From: Flavobacteriaceae bacterium D16
GTDB lineage: Bacteria > Bacteroidota > Bacteroidia > Flavobacteriales > Flavobacteriaceae
Direction: 5' to 3'
DNA length: 64,000 nucleotides
Assembly: GCA_021295155.1 (NCBI GenBank)
Contig: JAJTJC010000035.1
Location: 1-64,000 of the forward strand
The notes under the pieces were generated by a model. It saw only the letters and a program-made list of their open reading frames with translations, was not told the DNA's origin and searched no databases. Positions 7,513 to 16,868 of the stretch are shown here, piece after piece; within the stretch, counting starts at the first letter, position 1, and the number at the start of each line of letters is the position of its first letter. A program made the translations under genes and the position numbers.

Positions 7513-8808
7513 ATGTCAGAAAAGCAAAAGATGACTTCACAGGAAGCAATCGGCATGGAAGAGAAATATGGTGCCCAGAACTATCATCCATTACCTGTGG
7601 TACTTAGCCGGGGAGAAGGCGTATATGTGTGGGATGTTGAAGGAAAAAAGTACTATGATTTCCTGTCTGCCTACTCAGCCGTTAACCAGGGTCATTGTCA
7701 TCCTAAAATAATTGGTGCTCTGAAAGATCAGGCCGAACGCCTTACACTTACTTCGAGGGCTTTTTACAATGATATGTTGGGGCGCTATGAGAAGTATTTA
7801 TCGGAGTTTTTTGGCTTTAACAAAGTATTACCCATGAATACTGGTGCCGAAGCAGTGGAAACGGCCATTAAACTGGCTCGGAAATGGGGATATGAAAAAA
7901 AAGGGATCCACGCCAATAAGGCAAAGGTTATTGTTTGCCAGAATAACTTTCACGGCCGAACGATAACGATAATTTCAGCTTCTAACGATCCGGTTGCTAC
8001 TGAGAATTTTGGACCATTCACCCCGGGCATTATATCCATCCGTTATAATGACCTAAATGCGCTTAGTGAGGCACTGGAGGACGAGAATGTTGCAGCTTTC
8101 CTTGTGGAACCTATTCAGGGTGAAGCCGGAGTATATGTGCCGGATGAGGATTATTTAAGAGAGGCCTATCAAATATGTAAGGAGAATAATGTTCTTTTCA
8201 TCTCCGATGAAGTCCAGACGGGTATTGCCCGAACTGGCAGGCTCCTGGCTAGTTGTGGAAATTGCAGCTGTACCGATAAACTATGCAGTGGCGTGCCAGA
8301 GGTGAAACCGGACATCCTAATATTAGGAAAAGCACTATCCGGCGGAGTGTTCCCTGTATCGGCTGTCCTTGCAAATGAAGATATTATGGACGTGATCCGT
8401 CCCGGAAATCACGGTTCTACCTTTGGGGGTAATCCACTAGCCTGTGCGGTGGCTATGGCGGCTTTGGAAGTGGTTAAGGAAGAAAAACTGGCCGAACGTG
8501 CGGATTATCTGGGTAAGATTTTCCGTGAAGAGATGAACAAACTAATTCAAAAATCACAATGGGTTAAGGTGGTTCGCGGAAGAGGCTTGTTAAATGCTAT
8601 AGTTATCAATGATACCGAAGACAGTTCAACTGCCTGGGATATCTGTGTTGCTCTAAAGGAAAACGGGCTACTGGCAAAACCTACACATGGGAATATCATT
8701 CGATTTGCGCCACCTCTGGTAATGACAGAAGAACAGCTCTATGAGTGTATTGGCATAATAAATAAAACCATACTGGAATTTGATGCCCAATATGCCGAGG
8801 AACGTTAA
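7513..8808 (+). CDS. rocD: Ornithine aminotransferase
   Basis: A 431-residue class III PLP-dependent aminotransferase. It converts ornithine and 2-oxoglutarate to glutamate-5-semialdehyde and glutamate in arginine/proline metabolism. Visible motifs: [12 protein letters not shown] (PLP phosphate), FHGRT, the acidic SDEVQTG, and the PLP lysine Lys273 in LGKALSGG. Between the Asp motif and Lys273 there is a cysteine cluster (C248, C251, C253, C258) that the mitochondrial and Bacillus enzymes lack to my knowledge. I recall related insertions in Bacteroidota homologues. The gene is monocistronic, with a terminator 20 bases downstream. Confidence 0.93.
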   Translation: MSEKQKMTSQEAIGMEEKYGAQNYHPLPVVLSRGEGVYVWDVEGKKYYDFLSAYSAVNQGHCHPKIIGALKDQAERLTLTSRAFYNDMLGRYEKYLSEFFGFNKVLPMNTGAEAVETAIKLARKWGYEKKGIHANKAKVIVCQNNFHGRTITIISASNDPVATENFGPFTPGIISIRYNDLNALSEALEDENVAAFLVEPIQGEAGVYVPDEDYLREAYQICKENNVLFISDEVQTGIARTGRLLASCGNCSCTDKLCSGVPEVKPDILILGKALSGGVFPVSAVLANEDIMDVIRPGNHGSTFGGNPLACAVAMAALEVVKEEKLAERADYLGKIFREEMNKLIQKSQWVKVVRGRGLLNAIVINDTEDSSTAWDICVALKENGLLAKPTHGNIIRFAPPLVMTEEQLYECIGIINKTILEFDAQYAEER

Positions 8809-8828
8809 GATATTTGCGTTACTAAAAA

Positions 8829-8858
8829 CAAAAAACCCTGGGATTTCCCAGGGTTTTC
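8829..8858. terminator. Bidirectional terminator between rocD and rplS
   Basis: AAAACCCTGGG pairs with CCCAGGGTTTT around loop ATTT. A-rich and T-rich flanks on both sides allow termination in both directions, which suits the convergent rocD and rplS genes. Confidence 0.85.
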
Positions 8859-8876
8859 TTATTGAATGTCTTTTTG

Positions 8877-9227
8877 TTAGGAACGTATTTCCTTGATACG
8901 CGCTTTCTTTCCAGTTAATCCTCTGAAATAGAAAATACGTGCTCTACGTACCTTACCTCGTTTGTTTACTTCAATTTTTTGCAAAGCAGGCATATTCACA
9001 GGGAAGATTCTTTCTACACCTACAGTTCCAGACATTTTCCGGATAGTGAAGGTCTCTGTAGCTCCTGAACCTCTGCGCTGAATAACTACACCCCTAAAAA
9101 ACTGGGTTCTTGTTTTTTCACCCTCTTTGATCTCGTAGTAAACGGTAATTGTATCTCCTGCAGAAAAATTAGGAAAATCTTTCTTGGCAACGAATTCGTC
9201 CTCTACGTATTTAATCAATGATTCCAT
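8877..9227 (-). CDS. rplS: 50S ribosomal protein L19
   Basis: 116 residues, the usual L19 length. The start MESLIKYVEDEF is the family start, so the ATG at 9227 is preferred over one five codons upstream. Conserved L19 blocks are visible: FSAGDTITVYY, FRGVVIQRRG, TFTIRKMS and GVERIFPVN, ending with the basic RRARIFYFRGLTGKKARIKE. It lies at the 30S/50S interface of the ribosome. A well-spaced promoter lies in the 130-base gap behind it, so it can be transcribed separately from trmD. Confidence 0.96.
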   Translation of the reverse strand: MESLIKYVEDEFVAKKDFPNFSAGDTITVYYEIKEGEKTRTQFFRGVVIQRRGSGATETFTIRKMSGTVGVERIFPVNMPALQKIEVNKRGKVRRARIFYFRGLTGKKARIKEIRS

Positions 9228-9296
9228 TTTGTTAATTTTCAATGGTTAATCAAAACAACATTCACGGCTATCGTCAGCGGTTGATTTAATAGAGTG

Positions 9297-9326
9297 CAAA
9301 AATAATTGATAAATTAAAACCGGCAA
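9297..9326 (-). promoter_or_regulatory. Promoter for rplS
   Basis: On the minus strand TTG (9326-9324) is followed after 19 bases by TATTTTTG (9304-9297), fitting the Bacteroidota -33/-7 arrangement. The predicted leader to the ATG at 9227 is about 65 bases. Confidence 0.55.
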
Positions 9327-9363
9327 GGGAATTTGGCAAAATTTTATTGGTCCATTAATCCCA

Positions 9364-10038
9364 TTATTTAAGGAGGTCTGGTCTTTTTTCTTTTGTGCGT
9401 TCCATAGCCTTTTCCTCACGCCATTTCTCAATTTCCGGGAAATTACCGCTTAACAATACTGGAGGGACCTCAAGACCTTTATAATCCCTTGGGCGGGTAT
9501 ACACAGGAGGAGCAAGCAGGTTGTCCTGAAAAGTGTCGGTCAGGGCGGAGGTCTCGTCATTAAGTACCCCTGGGAGTAACCGTATAATAGTGTCTGCCAG
9601 CACAGCCGCACCTAATTCACCGCCGGAGAGGACATAGTCGCCAATGGAAATTTCCCGAGTAATTAAGGAGTCACGTACACGTTGATCAACCCCTTTGTAG
9701 TGTCCGCAAAGAATAATAATATTCTTAAGTAACGATAGACTATTAGCCGTTTTTTGATCCAAAGTTGCCCCATCCGGAGTCATATAGATAACTTCATCAT
9801 AGTCCCGCTCGGCCTTTAATTTTGAAATACACCGGTCAATGGGTTCGATCATAAGGACCATTCCTGCACCTCCACCAAACTGGTAGTCATCTACTTGCTT
9901 GTAGGAGTCGTCAGTGAAATCTCTAAGATTATGAATATGTACGGAGACCAGACCTTTGTCCTGGGCCCTTTTTAAAATAGAGGCTTCAAAGGGACTTCGG
10001 AGTAATTCAGGAAGAACGGTAATAATATCTATACGCAT
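9364..10038 (-). CDS. trmD: tRNA (guanine-37-N1)-methyltransferase
   Basis: A 224-residue SPOUT-class methyltransferase that makes m1G37 in tRNA. The trefoil-knot segments are visible: [39 protein letters not shown] and the highly conserved [16 protein letters not shown]. The C-terminal region [14 protein letters not shown] matches the family substrate-facing domain. The ATG at 10038 ([10 protein letters not shown]) is the family start, and 26 upstream in-frame codons are not conserved-looking. It is upstream of rplS in the same direction, the common rimM-trmD-rplS order, but here the preceding gene is a GNAT protein, not rimM. Confidence 0.96.
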   Translation of the reverse strand: MRIDIITVLPELLRSPFEASILKRAQDKGLVSVHIHNLRDFTDDSYKQVDDYQFGGGAGMVLMIEPIDRCISKLKAERDYDEVIYMTPDGATLDQKTANSLSLLKNIIILCGHYKGVDQRVRDSLITREISIGDYVLSGGELGAAVLADTIIRLLPGVLNDETSALTDTFQDNLLAPPVYTRPRDYKGLEVPPVLLSGNFPEIEKWREEKAMERTKEKRPDLLK

Positions 10039-10064
10039 GGTACCAGTATTGTTAGATCGGAATA

Positions 10065-10526
10065 TTAAGCCGGGGCGGTCCAGAAGTAATGAACGTATTC
10101 GGCGTCTTTTTTCCATCCTAATTTGTTATACAACCCTTGTGCAGGGTTGTCCGAAGCCGTTTCAAGGGCGAGGCCTTTGTAGTCTTGTGAGATACAATAT
10201 TCCTGTGCCTTGATTAACAAGGCTTTTCCGAGCCCTCTGCCGCGATATTCAGGAGCAACATAAAGGTCGTTTAAAATAAAAAAGGACTGAAGACTTACAG
10301 ATGAAAAAGTGGTATATAACTGTGTAAATCCTACCGCCCTCGTACCCATATTGGCCAGGAATACAATAGATTCCTCGTTTAAAAAACGTTGTTTCAAAAA
10401 TATTTCGGCCGAAGAAAGGTCTGTTGTCTGTCCGTAGAAAATACGGTACTGATCAAATAATGGAGCCAATACCGCTATATCAGCAAATGAGGCACGGACA
10501 ATATGAATAGGATTATCTGTGCCCAA
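10065..10526 (-). CDS. GNAT-family N-acetyltransferase
   Basis: A 153-residue GNAT acetyltransferase. The acetyl-CoA loop is visible as [17 protein letters not shown] (R-G-R-G-L-G), followed by the [20 protein letters not shown] beta5-alpha4 signature. The substrate is unknown. No in-frame ATG exists before codon 60, and an in-frame stop lies three codons upstream of a TTG at 10526, so translation almost certainly starts at this TTG. It sits six bases after the stop of the coiled-coil protein gene and 26 bases before trmD. Confidence 0.85.
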   Translation of the reverse strand: MGTDNPIHIVRASFADIAVLAPLFDQYRIFYGQTTDLSSAEIFLKQRFLNEESIVFLANMGTRAVGFTQLYTTFSSVSLQSFFILNDLYVAPEYRGRGLGKALLIKAQEYCISQDYKGLALETASDNPAQGLYNKLGWKKDAEYVHYFWTAPA

Positions 10527-10532
10527 TAGTTG

Positions 10533-11153
10533 CTATTTGGATTTTTTGTACTTGAGGATTTCGTCCTGTAATTGCCGACTAATGCGTTGCTCTCTCTCGA
10601 GCGCTCTTCGCCGATGGTCTTCATATTCTAGCTCAAGTTCCGAAAGCCTTACCTTGGCTTCCTGAGTAAGGTAGTTGCTGTTTCTGTATCGATAAATAAA
10701 AAGCAATAACATGAGAAACAAGACAATAATTACAGTCCACATGATCAGGTTGTAACTGCCTTTGGAAACAAGCAGCCCAAAAAAGGACATGCTATCCTTT
10801 TCTTCTGTAACTCGGTTAAGGTTAACCGTAGTCTGCTCCAGTTTATCATTAAGGGAAGCAATGGTAGCCTCGTTACCTGAAATAGTGGCCTTTAATTCAG
10901 CCTTATTCTTATTCAAAGCATCGATACTATCCCTGACATTCTTACGAAGCTTATCCAAATTCAGGGTACGTACCACCTCATACCTTTTCCCATCGGCACG
11001 GTAATTGCCTGATTTTTTATATACGAACTCGAACTGGCTGTCTATACTTCCCCTGTCTAGGGATGGCTCATCATTCTGTGTCGCTTCCTGTGCAAATTGA
11101 AGATTACAAACTAGCAATCCCAGGGCCAACAGTATGATTCTGAATTTGTTCAT
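10533..11153 (-). CDS. Secreted-N-terminus coiled-coil membrane protein
   Basis: 206 residues from the ATG at 11153. It has an N-terminal signal peptide (about 1-21, ending near LQFAQE), an extracytoplasmic part with an alpha-helical coiled coil (about 75-125), one transmembrane helix (about 137-156, WTVIIVLFLMLLLFIY), and a basic C-terminal coiled coil rich in Glu, Arg and Lys. An upstream ATG at 11207 would add 18 residues and spoil the signal peptide. Homologues next to trmD have sometimes been given methyltransferase names by proximity, but no methyltransferase motif is present. Function unknown. Confidence 0.75.
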   Translation of the reverse strand: MNKFRIILLALGLLVCNLQFAQEATQNDEPSLDRGSIDSQFEFVYKKSGNYRADGKRYEVVRTLNLDKLRKNVRDSIDALNKNKAELKATISGNEATIASLNDKLEQTTVNLNRVTEEKDSMSFFGLLVSKGSYNLIMWTVIIVLFLMLLLFIYRYRNSNYLTQEAKVRLSELELEYEDHRRRALEREQRISRQLQDEILKYKKSK

Positions 11154-11291
11154 TGTACTGGTCATTAGGTTAGTAACATGACTTATGGGAGAACTAAAGT
11201 ACTTCAATAATCTTAATTAAAAAAAACACCTTAGAACTAAATATCTGGTTTTAAAGAAAGGCCTTCTTAAGGACTATTCCTGCTTGGATCC

Positions 11292-12743
11292 CTAATAATA
11301 TGTAAATCTCCTGACTTTGGCCAGGTATTTTGCCAATCGAATCACCTGGTGGGCATAGCCAAATTCGTTATCATACCATACGTATAAAACGATATTTTTA
11401 CCGTCTGCTGAAACCAGGGTGGCATGACTATCATAGATTGCCGGGGCGTTATTACCCACTATGTCCGTGGAAACCAATTCATTGCTCAATGAATACTTGA
11501 TTTGTTCTACCAGGTCTCCTTCGAGCGCATACTTTTTTAGAATAGTATTCAAACTTTCCTTGGAAGTTTTTGTGTTTACCTCCAAGTTCAGGATGGCCAG
11601 CGAGCCGTTTGGTACCGGTACCCTGATCGCATTTGAAGTAAGTTTTCCTTTGAGGGAAGGAAGTGCTTTAGCTACCGCTTTACCAGCTCCAGTTTCCGTT
11701 ATAACCATATTCAGGGCTGCTGCTCGCCCTCTGCGGTATTTACCGTGCATATTGTCTACCAGGTTCTGGTCATTGGTATAGGCATGTATGGTTTCCAGAT
11801 GCCCTTTTTTGATTCCTAAAGAATCTTCAATAACCTTAAGAACTGGGGTTATCGCATTGGTGGTACAGGAGGCAGCGGAAAAAATTGAGCCCTCATCCGG
11901 ATCAAATTCATTTTGATTAACCCCATGGACAATATTCGGAATGTCTTTTGCCGGTGCGGTAAGCAATACCTGAGATGCTCCTTTGGCCTTTAAATGAGCA
12001 GATAATGACTCCTTATCTCGAAATGCTCCTGTATTATCAATAACCAATGCGTTTTGGATGTTGTACTTGGTGTAATCCACATTTTCAGGACGATCCGAAC
12101 TTATCATATGAACCGTAGTTCCATTGATAATTAATGCTTTATGCTCAAAGTTAGCTTCAACAGTACCCGTAAACTGCCCGTGAACGGAATCCGTGTGTAA
12201 CAAACTGGCGCGTTTCAATAATACTTCCTCAGTAAGCGTCCCACGTGTTACTACTGCCCGTAATCGTAACTGGTTGCCTTTACCTGTTTTTGCAAGTAAT
12301 TCACGGGCAAGGATTCTCCCTATGCGTCCAAAACCATAAAGGACAACGTCCCTTGGACGAATATCCCTATACTCCTTACCGTCCTTCAGTTTATCCATTA
12401 CAAAAGCCCTTACATCCGGATATTTGTGGTGTCCGGCAGAATGGTATTCATAAGTGAGTTTGCCTATATCTAATTTTGAAGGGGGTAGTAGAATGTCTTT
12501 GATGGCTCGTAAAATCTCGACCGAATCAAAGATTGAGATTGGTTTTTGCACAAATTCTCCTGCATATTCGTGCAAGTTGATGATTTCACTAACGCTCTTG
12601 TCAATGACCTGATTACGAAACAGGACTACTTCTATAGCCCGGTCATACCAAAGATCTCCTATTATTTTAATAAACTCTGTGGTGGCTTTACGGCGGTCTG
12701 CCTGAAAGGCCAGTTCTTTTTCGTAAGAATTGATTCTTCGCAT
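11292..12743 (-). CDS. gap: Glyceraldehyde-3-phosphate dehydrogenase, long form
   Basis: 483 residues against about 335 for the classical enzyme. The extra is an N-terminal extension of roughly 130 residues, rich in charged helices. The NAD-binding GFGRIGR is at 137-143, the catalytic cysteine is Cys293 in ASCTTN, and the phosphate-binding HAYTNDQN and RRGRAAALNM segments follow. The final YDNEFGYAHQV region is also classical. It interconverts glyceraldehyde-3-phosphate and 1,3-bisphosphoglycerate. Long forms like this occur in Bacteroidota and some proteobacteria, and the cofactor preference (NAD or NADP) is not decided here. Monocistronic on the minus strand. Confidence 0.92.
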   Translation of the reverse strand: MRRINSYEKELAFQADRRKATTEFIKIIGDLWYDRAIEVVLFRNQVIDKSVSEIINLHEYAGEFVQKPISIFDSVEILRAIKDILLPPSKLDIGKLTYEYHSAGHHKYPDVRAFVMDKLKDGKEYRDIRPRDVVLYGFGRIGRILARELLAKTGKGNQLRLRAVVTRGTLTEEVLLKRASLLHTDSVHGQFTGTVEANFEHKALIINGTTVHMISSDRPENVDYTKYNIQNALVIDNTGAFRDKESLSAHLKAKGASQVLLTAPAKDIPNIVHGVNQNEFDPDEGSIFSAASCTTNAITPVLKVIEDSLGIKKGHLETIHAYTNDQNLVDNMHGKYRRGRAAALNMVITETGAGKAVAKALPSLKGKLTSNAIRVPVPNGSLAILNLEVNTKTSKESLNTILKKYALEGDLVEQIKYSLSNELVSTDIVGNNAPAIYDSHATLVSADGKNIVLYVWYDNEFGYAHQVIRLAKYLAKVRRFTYY

Positions 12744-12769
12744 TGGTTAAGCTGCATTTTATAATGAGG

Positions 12770-12777
12770 CAAAAGTA
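12770..12777 (-). promoter_or_regulatory. -7 promoter element for gap
   Basis: The minus strand reads TACTTTTG, matching TAnnTTTG, 26 bases before the gap ATG at 12743. The -33 element is not obvious. Confidence 0.4.
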
Positions 12778-12810
12778 GTTCTTTCAAACGTTTTCGCCAT
12801 AGGTTGGAAA

Positions 12811-12838
12811 TAAAAAAAGCACCTGAAACCAGGTGCTT
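12811..12838 (-). terminator. Terminator after the HtrA protease gene
   Basis: AAGCACCTG (12817-12825) pairs with CAGGTGCTT (12830-12838) around AAAC. On the minus strand the stem is followed by a run of T (complement of 12811-12818). It lies just downstream of the protease stop at 12862. Confidence 0.85.
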
Positions 12839-12861
12839 ATATAACGTCTTTTCCAATGGAT

Positions 12862-14256
12862 TTATTGAAAGATTATACGCTCTCTATCCCCATTTTCATC
12901 TACAACGGTAAAGCTGTTATTCCCATATCTTTTCAATTGCCCAAATAGGTTTCGTGCATCCTGTATATTTCTGACATCTTCGCCATTTACCTCGATAATG
13001 GCTTTGCCTTTCAGATCGTATTCACGGTACCCTTCTGGAACTCCGATAATTTTAACTCCTTTTTTAACTCCGAAGATTTCTTTTTCTTCCTCGGTCAGAT
13101 TTTTAACCTCTAGTCCCAGTACGGGGACATTTAATTTCTGACGCTCTTTGAGAATTACGGGCACCACAAGTTCTTCCCCATCACGCTCTATACTTACTGA
13201 AACCTCGTCACCTGGACGCTTAGTGGATACATATCCTACTAAATCGGAAAATCGTCGTACACGTATATCGTCTATTTTTCTAATTATATCACCGCGCTGT
13301 ATATCAGCATCATCAGCTCCAGAATCTTCCTCAATACCATCCACATAAACGCCATCAATTTCATTAAAGCCATTATTCCTAGCATAGGGGGTATCAGGCC
13401 TTGGTGAGTTGATCCCTAGTATTCCTTTTAAAACGTTGCCATACTCCATAATGTCCTCTACCACCTTTTTGGCATTATTACTGGGTACAGCAAAGGAATA
13501 CCCAACATAAGAGCCTGTTTGAGAAGTTATGGCTGTATTGATCCCGATGAGGTCCCCATTGGTATTTACCAAGGCACCACCGCTATTCCCGGGATTTACC
13601 GCGGCGTCTGTTTGTAAAAAAGTCTGATTGTTCCTACCCAACGCCCTTGCCTTGGCACTAACAATACCAGCAGTCACCGTGGAAGTAAGATTAAACGGGT
13701 TGCCTACTGCCAATACCCATTCCCCAATCCTGACATTATCAGAATCTCCAAAAGCTAAGTAAGGGAGTTGTTCGTCTGCTTCAATTTTAATTAAGGCAAT
13801 ATCACTTGAAGGATCCGTACCGACAACTTCAGCCGTATAGGATTTATTGTCATTCAGGGTTACGTTTATTTCTGCTGCCTTGGCGATAACATGGTTGTTG
13901 GTAACAATATATCCGTCAGGCGATATGATTACCCCGGAACCCGTACCAATTTGTGCCCTCTGTTCGCGCTCATATCCAAAAATATATTCCGCGAAGGAAG
14001 TAGGTCCGCGGTATATTGTCACATTTTTTACATGGACCACCGCATTAACGGTTTTCTCAGCTGCAGTAATGAAATTGGAATCTTCAGCACCCGGCATTGG
14101 AGTATAGACCGGTGTATTACTAGTTTGAAAAACGGGCATTTCCGCATTTTCCGAAATCAATTCGATCTTTTCAGGTGCCAGAAAAAGTGTATAAGCTCCT
14201 AGTGATATGGCTCCACCTGCAATAGCCACCAATAATAAACTCGCTACTTTTTTCAT
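12862..14256 (-). CDS. DegP/DegQ (HtrA)-type periplasmic serine protease
   Basis: A 464-residue Do-like endopeptidase. An N-terminal membrane anchor or signal (about 5-27) is followed by a trypsin-like domain with triad His122 (TNNHVI), Asp152 (SSDIALI) and Ser225 (NPGNSGGAL). The first PDZ domain spans about 285-370 and a second, shorter PDZ-like region about 380-464. The family degrades or refolds damaged envelope proteins. No paired regulatory genes lie beside it. The upstream 117 bases shared with dapF show no good minus-strand promoter. Confidence 0.92.
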   Translation of the reverse strand: MKKVASLLLVAIAGGAISLGAYTLFLAPEKIELISENAEMPVFQTSNTPVYTPMPGAEDSNFITAAEKTVNAVVHVKNVTIYRGPTSFAEYIFGYEREQRAQIGTGSGVIISPDGYIVTNNHVIAKAAEINVTLNDNKSYTAEVVGTDPSSDIALIKIEADEQLPYLAFGDSDNVRIGEWVLAVGNPFNLTSTVTAGIVSAKARALGRNNQTFLQTDAAVNPGNSGGALVNTNGDLIGINTAITSQTGSYVGYSFAVPSNNAKKVVEDIMEYGNVLKGILGINSPRPDTPYARNNGFNEIDGVYVDGIEEDSGADDADIQRGDIIRKIDDIRVRRFSDLVGYVSTKRPGDEVSVSIERDGEELVVPVILKERQKLNVPVLGLEVKNLTEEEKEIFGVKKGVKIIGVPEGYREYDLKGKAIIEVNGEDVRNIQDARNLFGQLKRYGNNSFTVVDENGDRERIIFQ

Positions 14257-14358
14257 GATTTAAAACTTATTTTGAGATATTTAAAATTAGCATATTTTAT
14301 GTGCTCATTTGTTGATTTAACGACATTTTAACGGCCGGGGATACCTTAAATAAAGTTT

Positions 14359-14366
14359 TATCTTTG
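14359..14366 (+). promoter_or_regulatory. -7 promoter element for dapF
   Basis: TATCTTTG matches TAnnTTTG exactly and ends seven bases before the dapF ATG at 14374, predicting a transcript that starts at or almost at the start codon. No good -33 element at the standard distance. Confidence 0.5.
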
Positions 14367-14373
14367 CCTGGTA

Positions 14374-15171
14374 ATGGACACGAAGAAATTCTCTTTTTAC
14401 AAGTATCAGGGCACTGGCAATGATTTTATCCTGTTCGATAACAGGTCACTTTCATTCCCCAAAAATGATACCAAATTGATCGCGCGCCTTTGCGACCGAA
14501 AATTTGGCATAGGGGCGGATGGACTGATGCTCCTCGAGGATGACGAATCGTCTGATTTCCGCATGGTGTATTTCAATGCAGATGGGCGGGAAGGGAGTAT
14601 GTGCGGGAATGGTGGACGATGTATGGTAGATTTTGCGCATCACCTGGGTATCATTTCAGAAGATGCTACATTTATCGCTGTCGATGGGCTCCATTCAGCC
14701 CAATGGGAACCCGGAAGTGTACGGCTTCAAATGCAGGATGTACAAAACATTAAAGAAAAGCCGCAATATGTGTTCATGGATACCGGATCACCACACCATG
14801 TTCAGCTAATAGAAAATATCGAAGCTTATAATGTCCATGATGAAGGAAAGCGGTTGCGTTTTGGCTTATATGGACAATCTGGCAGTAATATTAACTTTGT
14901 TGAGCAGCTGGGCAATGCTACTTTTGCCGTAAGGACCTATGAGCGTGGAGTAGAAGCAGAAACGCTGTCCTGTGGAACAGGCGTAACGGCCGTTGCACTC
15001 GGTATGCATCACCTGGGTAAAACCAAAAAGGATACCATAACGCTCAAAACCCGGGGCGGGATACTTGAAGTAGGATTTAAAGCAATAGAATCAGGATATA
15101 CAAGCATCACCTTAAAAGGACCTGTTAATCAAGTATTTAAAGGAGCTATTAATATTGAAACTTCACGGTAA
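14374..15171 (+). CDS. dapF: Diaminopimelate epimerase
   Basis: A 265-residue enzyme converting LL- to meso-diaminopimelate for lysine and peptidoglycan synthesis. The two catalytic cysteines are in place: Cys77 in GSMCGNGGRC and Cys200 in LSCGTGVTA. The N-terminal KYQGTGNDF signature is also clear. It is the first gene of a run with the GNAT and mltG genes. The downstream GNAT start overlaps its end by 17 bases. dapA lies elsewhere in the window (32384), so the pathway genes are scattered. Confidence 0.95.
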   Translation: MDTKKFSFYKYQGTGNDFILFDNRSLSFPKNDTKLIARLCDRKFGIGADGLMLLEDDESSDFRMVYFNADGREGSMCGNGGRCMVDFAHHLGIISEDATFIAVDGLHSAQWEPGSVRLQMQDVQNIKEKPQYVFMDTGSPHHVQLIENIEAYNVHDEGKRLRFGLYGQSGSNINFVEQLGNATFAVRTYERGVEAETLSCGTGVTAVALGMHHLGKTKKDTITLKTRGGILEVGFKAIESGYTSITLKGPVNQVFKGAINIETSR

Positions 15172-15676
15172 GCATATCTATTTAAGGGCTATTGAGCCGG
15201 ACGACCTCGATTTTCTATATGAATTGGAGAATAATCCTGATTTATGGGAGGTTAGTGGAACGCTGGCGCCTTATTCCAGGCACGTATTGAAAAAATACCT
15301 GGATAATGCACACAAGGATATTTTTGAGGCCAAACAACTCAGGCTATGCATTTGTGGTCAAGACCATGACCTTTTAGGCCTGATTGATCTTTTCGATTTT
15401 GATCCCAAAAATAAACGCGCAGGAGTTGGTATTGTAGTACTGGATTCCGTAAACAGGGATCGTGGCTATGGGAGTGAGGCCCTTTCTTTGGTCTGTGATT
15501 ATGTTTTTCACACACTCAACTTGAGACAGGTATATGCCCATGTTGGGGAACAGAATAAAACCAGTATTCATGTTTTTACAAAACTTGGATTCAAACAAGC
15601 AGGTGTCCTGGAAGACTGGACCCGGTTTGGGACAGAGTTCAGGAATGTTTTGTTGTTTCAAAAATTAAATCGCTGA
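15155..15676 (+). CDS. RimJ/RimL-type N-acetyltransferase
   Basis: A 173-residue GNAT protein. The start is a TTG at 15155 inside the dapF 3' end. MKLHGKHIYLRAIEPDD is the family-typical N-terminus and no better ATG exists. The acetyl-CoA motif is seen as VNRDRGYGSEAL, and the C-terminal HVFTKLGFKQAG follows. It resembles the family that includes ribosomal-protein and spermidine acetyltransferases, but the substrate is not predictable. Its stop shares a base with the mltG ATG (TGATG), so the three genes form one operon. Confidence 0.85.
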   Translation: MKLHGKHIYLRAIEPDDLDFLYELENNPDLWEVSGTLAPYSRHVLKKYLDNAHKDIFEAKQLRLCICGQDHDLLGLIDLFDFDPKNKRAGVGIVVLDSVNRDRGYGSEALSLVCDYVFHTLNLRQVYAHVGEQNKTSIHVFTKLGFKQAGVLEDWTRFGTEFRNVLLFQKLNR

Positions 15677-16719
15677 TGTATATCAAGAGATTATTATTGA
15701 TTATTGTATTTCTGGGGTTAATAGGAGGTGGATTATTCGCCTACATGGTTTACGATACTTTTTTCCTCCCCAATACCCGATTTAACAATGAGGAAGCCTT
15801 TGTTTATGTGCCATCTGATGCTGATTTCTCCCAGGTTAAGCGTATGCTGGAACCCTTATTAGAAGATGTAGAAGGTTTTGAGGCCGTTGCAAAGCGGAAA
15901 CTATACATAAATAATGTGCGGCCGGGTAAATACCGCATAGCTAAGGGAATGAACAACAATGAGATGGTGAATACCCTGCGAACAGGTAATATTCCGGTAA
16001 AAGTTTCCTTTAATAATCAGGAAACCCTGCCTTTATTGGCAGGAAGAATTGCTTCTCAAATAGAGGCAGACAGCCTTTCATTGCTTAATGCGATGAAGGA
16101 TCGTAACTTCCTTCAAGAAAAAGGGCTATCCTCCGAGGCAGCACTGGGAATATATTTGCCAAATAGTTATGAACTCTATTGGAATACTGGGGCTGAGGAA
16201 TTTAGAGATCGCATGCTACAAGAATACAATCGGTTCTGGAATTCTGAAAGGCAGAAAAAGGCTCAGGATATAGGCCTAAGCCCTATGCAAGTAACAGCCC
16301 TTGCGTCCATTGTTCATAAGGAAACCAGCAAAATAGAGGAACGTCCTCGTGTAGCTGGGGTGTACCTGAACAGGTTAAAACGAAATATGTTATTACAAGC
16401 AGATCCTACCGTAATATTTGCCATTAAAAAGGAAAGTGGAAACTACGATACTGTTATAAAACGGGTACTTTACAGGGATTTAGCCCTGGATTCTCCCTAT
16501 AATACCTATCGATATCCCGGTGTACCACCTGGACCTATCGCAATGCCCGATATTTCGGCTATTGAGGCAGTTCTGAATGCAGAAAAACACAAGTATCTTT
16601 ACTTTGTGGCGGATGTGGAATCTTTTGGTTATCACAAGTTCGCTGAGACGCTTTCACAGCACAATCGGAATAAAGTGCAGTACGTCCGATGGATTAATGG
16701 ACAAAACGTAAACCGGTGA
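15676..16719 (+). CDS. mltG: Endolytic murein transglycosylase
   Basis: A 347-residue YceG/MltG family protein with an N-terminal membrane anchor (about 5-25). The catalytic glutamate is Glu216 in ASIVHKET, matching the family motif, followed by ERPRVAGVYLNRL and the LQADPTV and SPYNTYRYPGVPPGPI segments. It cleaves nascent glycan strands at the inner membrane and so sets their length. It is coupled to the upstream GNAT gene through TGATG. Confidence 0.94.
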   Translation: MYIKRLLLIIVFLGLIGGGLFAYMVYDTFFLPNTRFNNEEAFVYVPSDADFSQVKRMLEPLLEDVEGFEAVAKRKLYINNVRPGKYRIAKGMNNNEMVNTLRTGNIPVKVSFNNQETLPLLAGRIASQIEADSLSLLNAMKDRNFLQEKGLSSEAALGIYLPNSYELYWNTGAEEFRDRMLQEYNRFWNSERQKKAQDIGLSPMQVTALASIVHKETSKIEERPRVAGVYLNRLKRNMLLQADPTVIFAIKKESGNYDTVIKRVLYRDLALDSPYNTYRYPGVPPGPIAMPDISAIEAVLNAEKHKYLYFVADVESFGYHKFAETLSQHNRNKVQYVRWINGQNVNR

Positions 16720-16776
16720 CAGCTTCATCGGATATTTCCTACAAAACAGCCAAAAAACGACCAATTTTAGTATAAT

Positions 16777-16810
16777 TTTGGCACTATTTTTCAGATCGGG
16801 CGTATCTTTG
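16777..16810 (+). promoter_or_regulatory. Promoter for the secreted lysozyme-fold protein
   Basis: TTTG at 16777-16780 and TATCTTTG at 16803-16810 are separated by 22 bases, slightly longer than usual. Predicted leader about 50 bases to the ATG at 16869. Confidence 0.45.
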
Positions 16811-16868
16811 TATTGTGAAATTTAAGCAAATCGGTTTATCTGATTGTCAGTCTTAAGAAAACACCTAT

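Noticed and set aside
10533-11153. tRNA (guanine-N1)-methyltransferase for the coiled-coil protein
   Set aside because: Homologues are sometimes named so because of nearby trmD, but no methyltransferase motif is present and trmD itself is at 9364.
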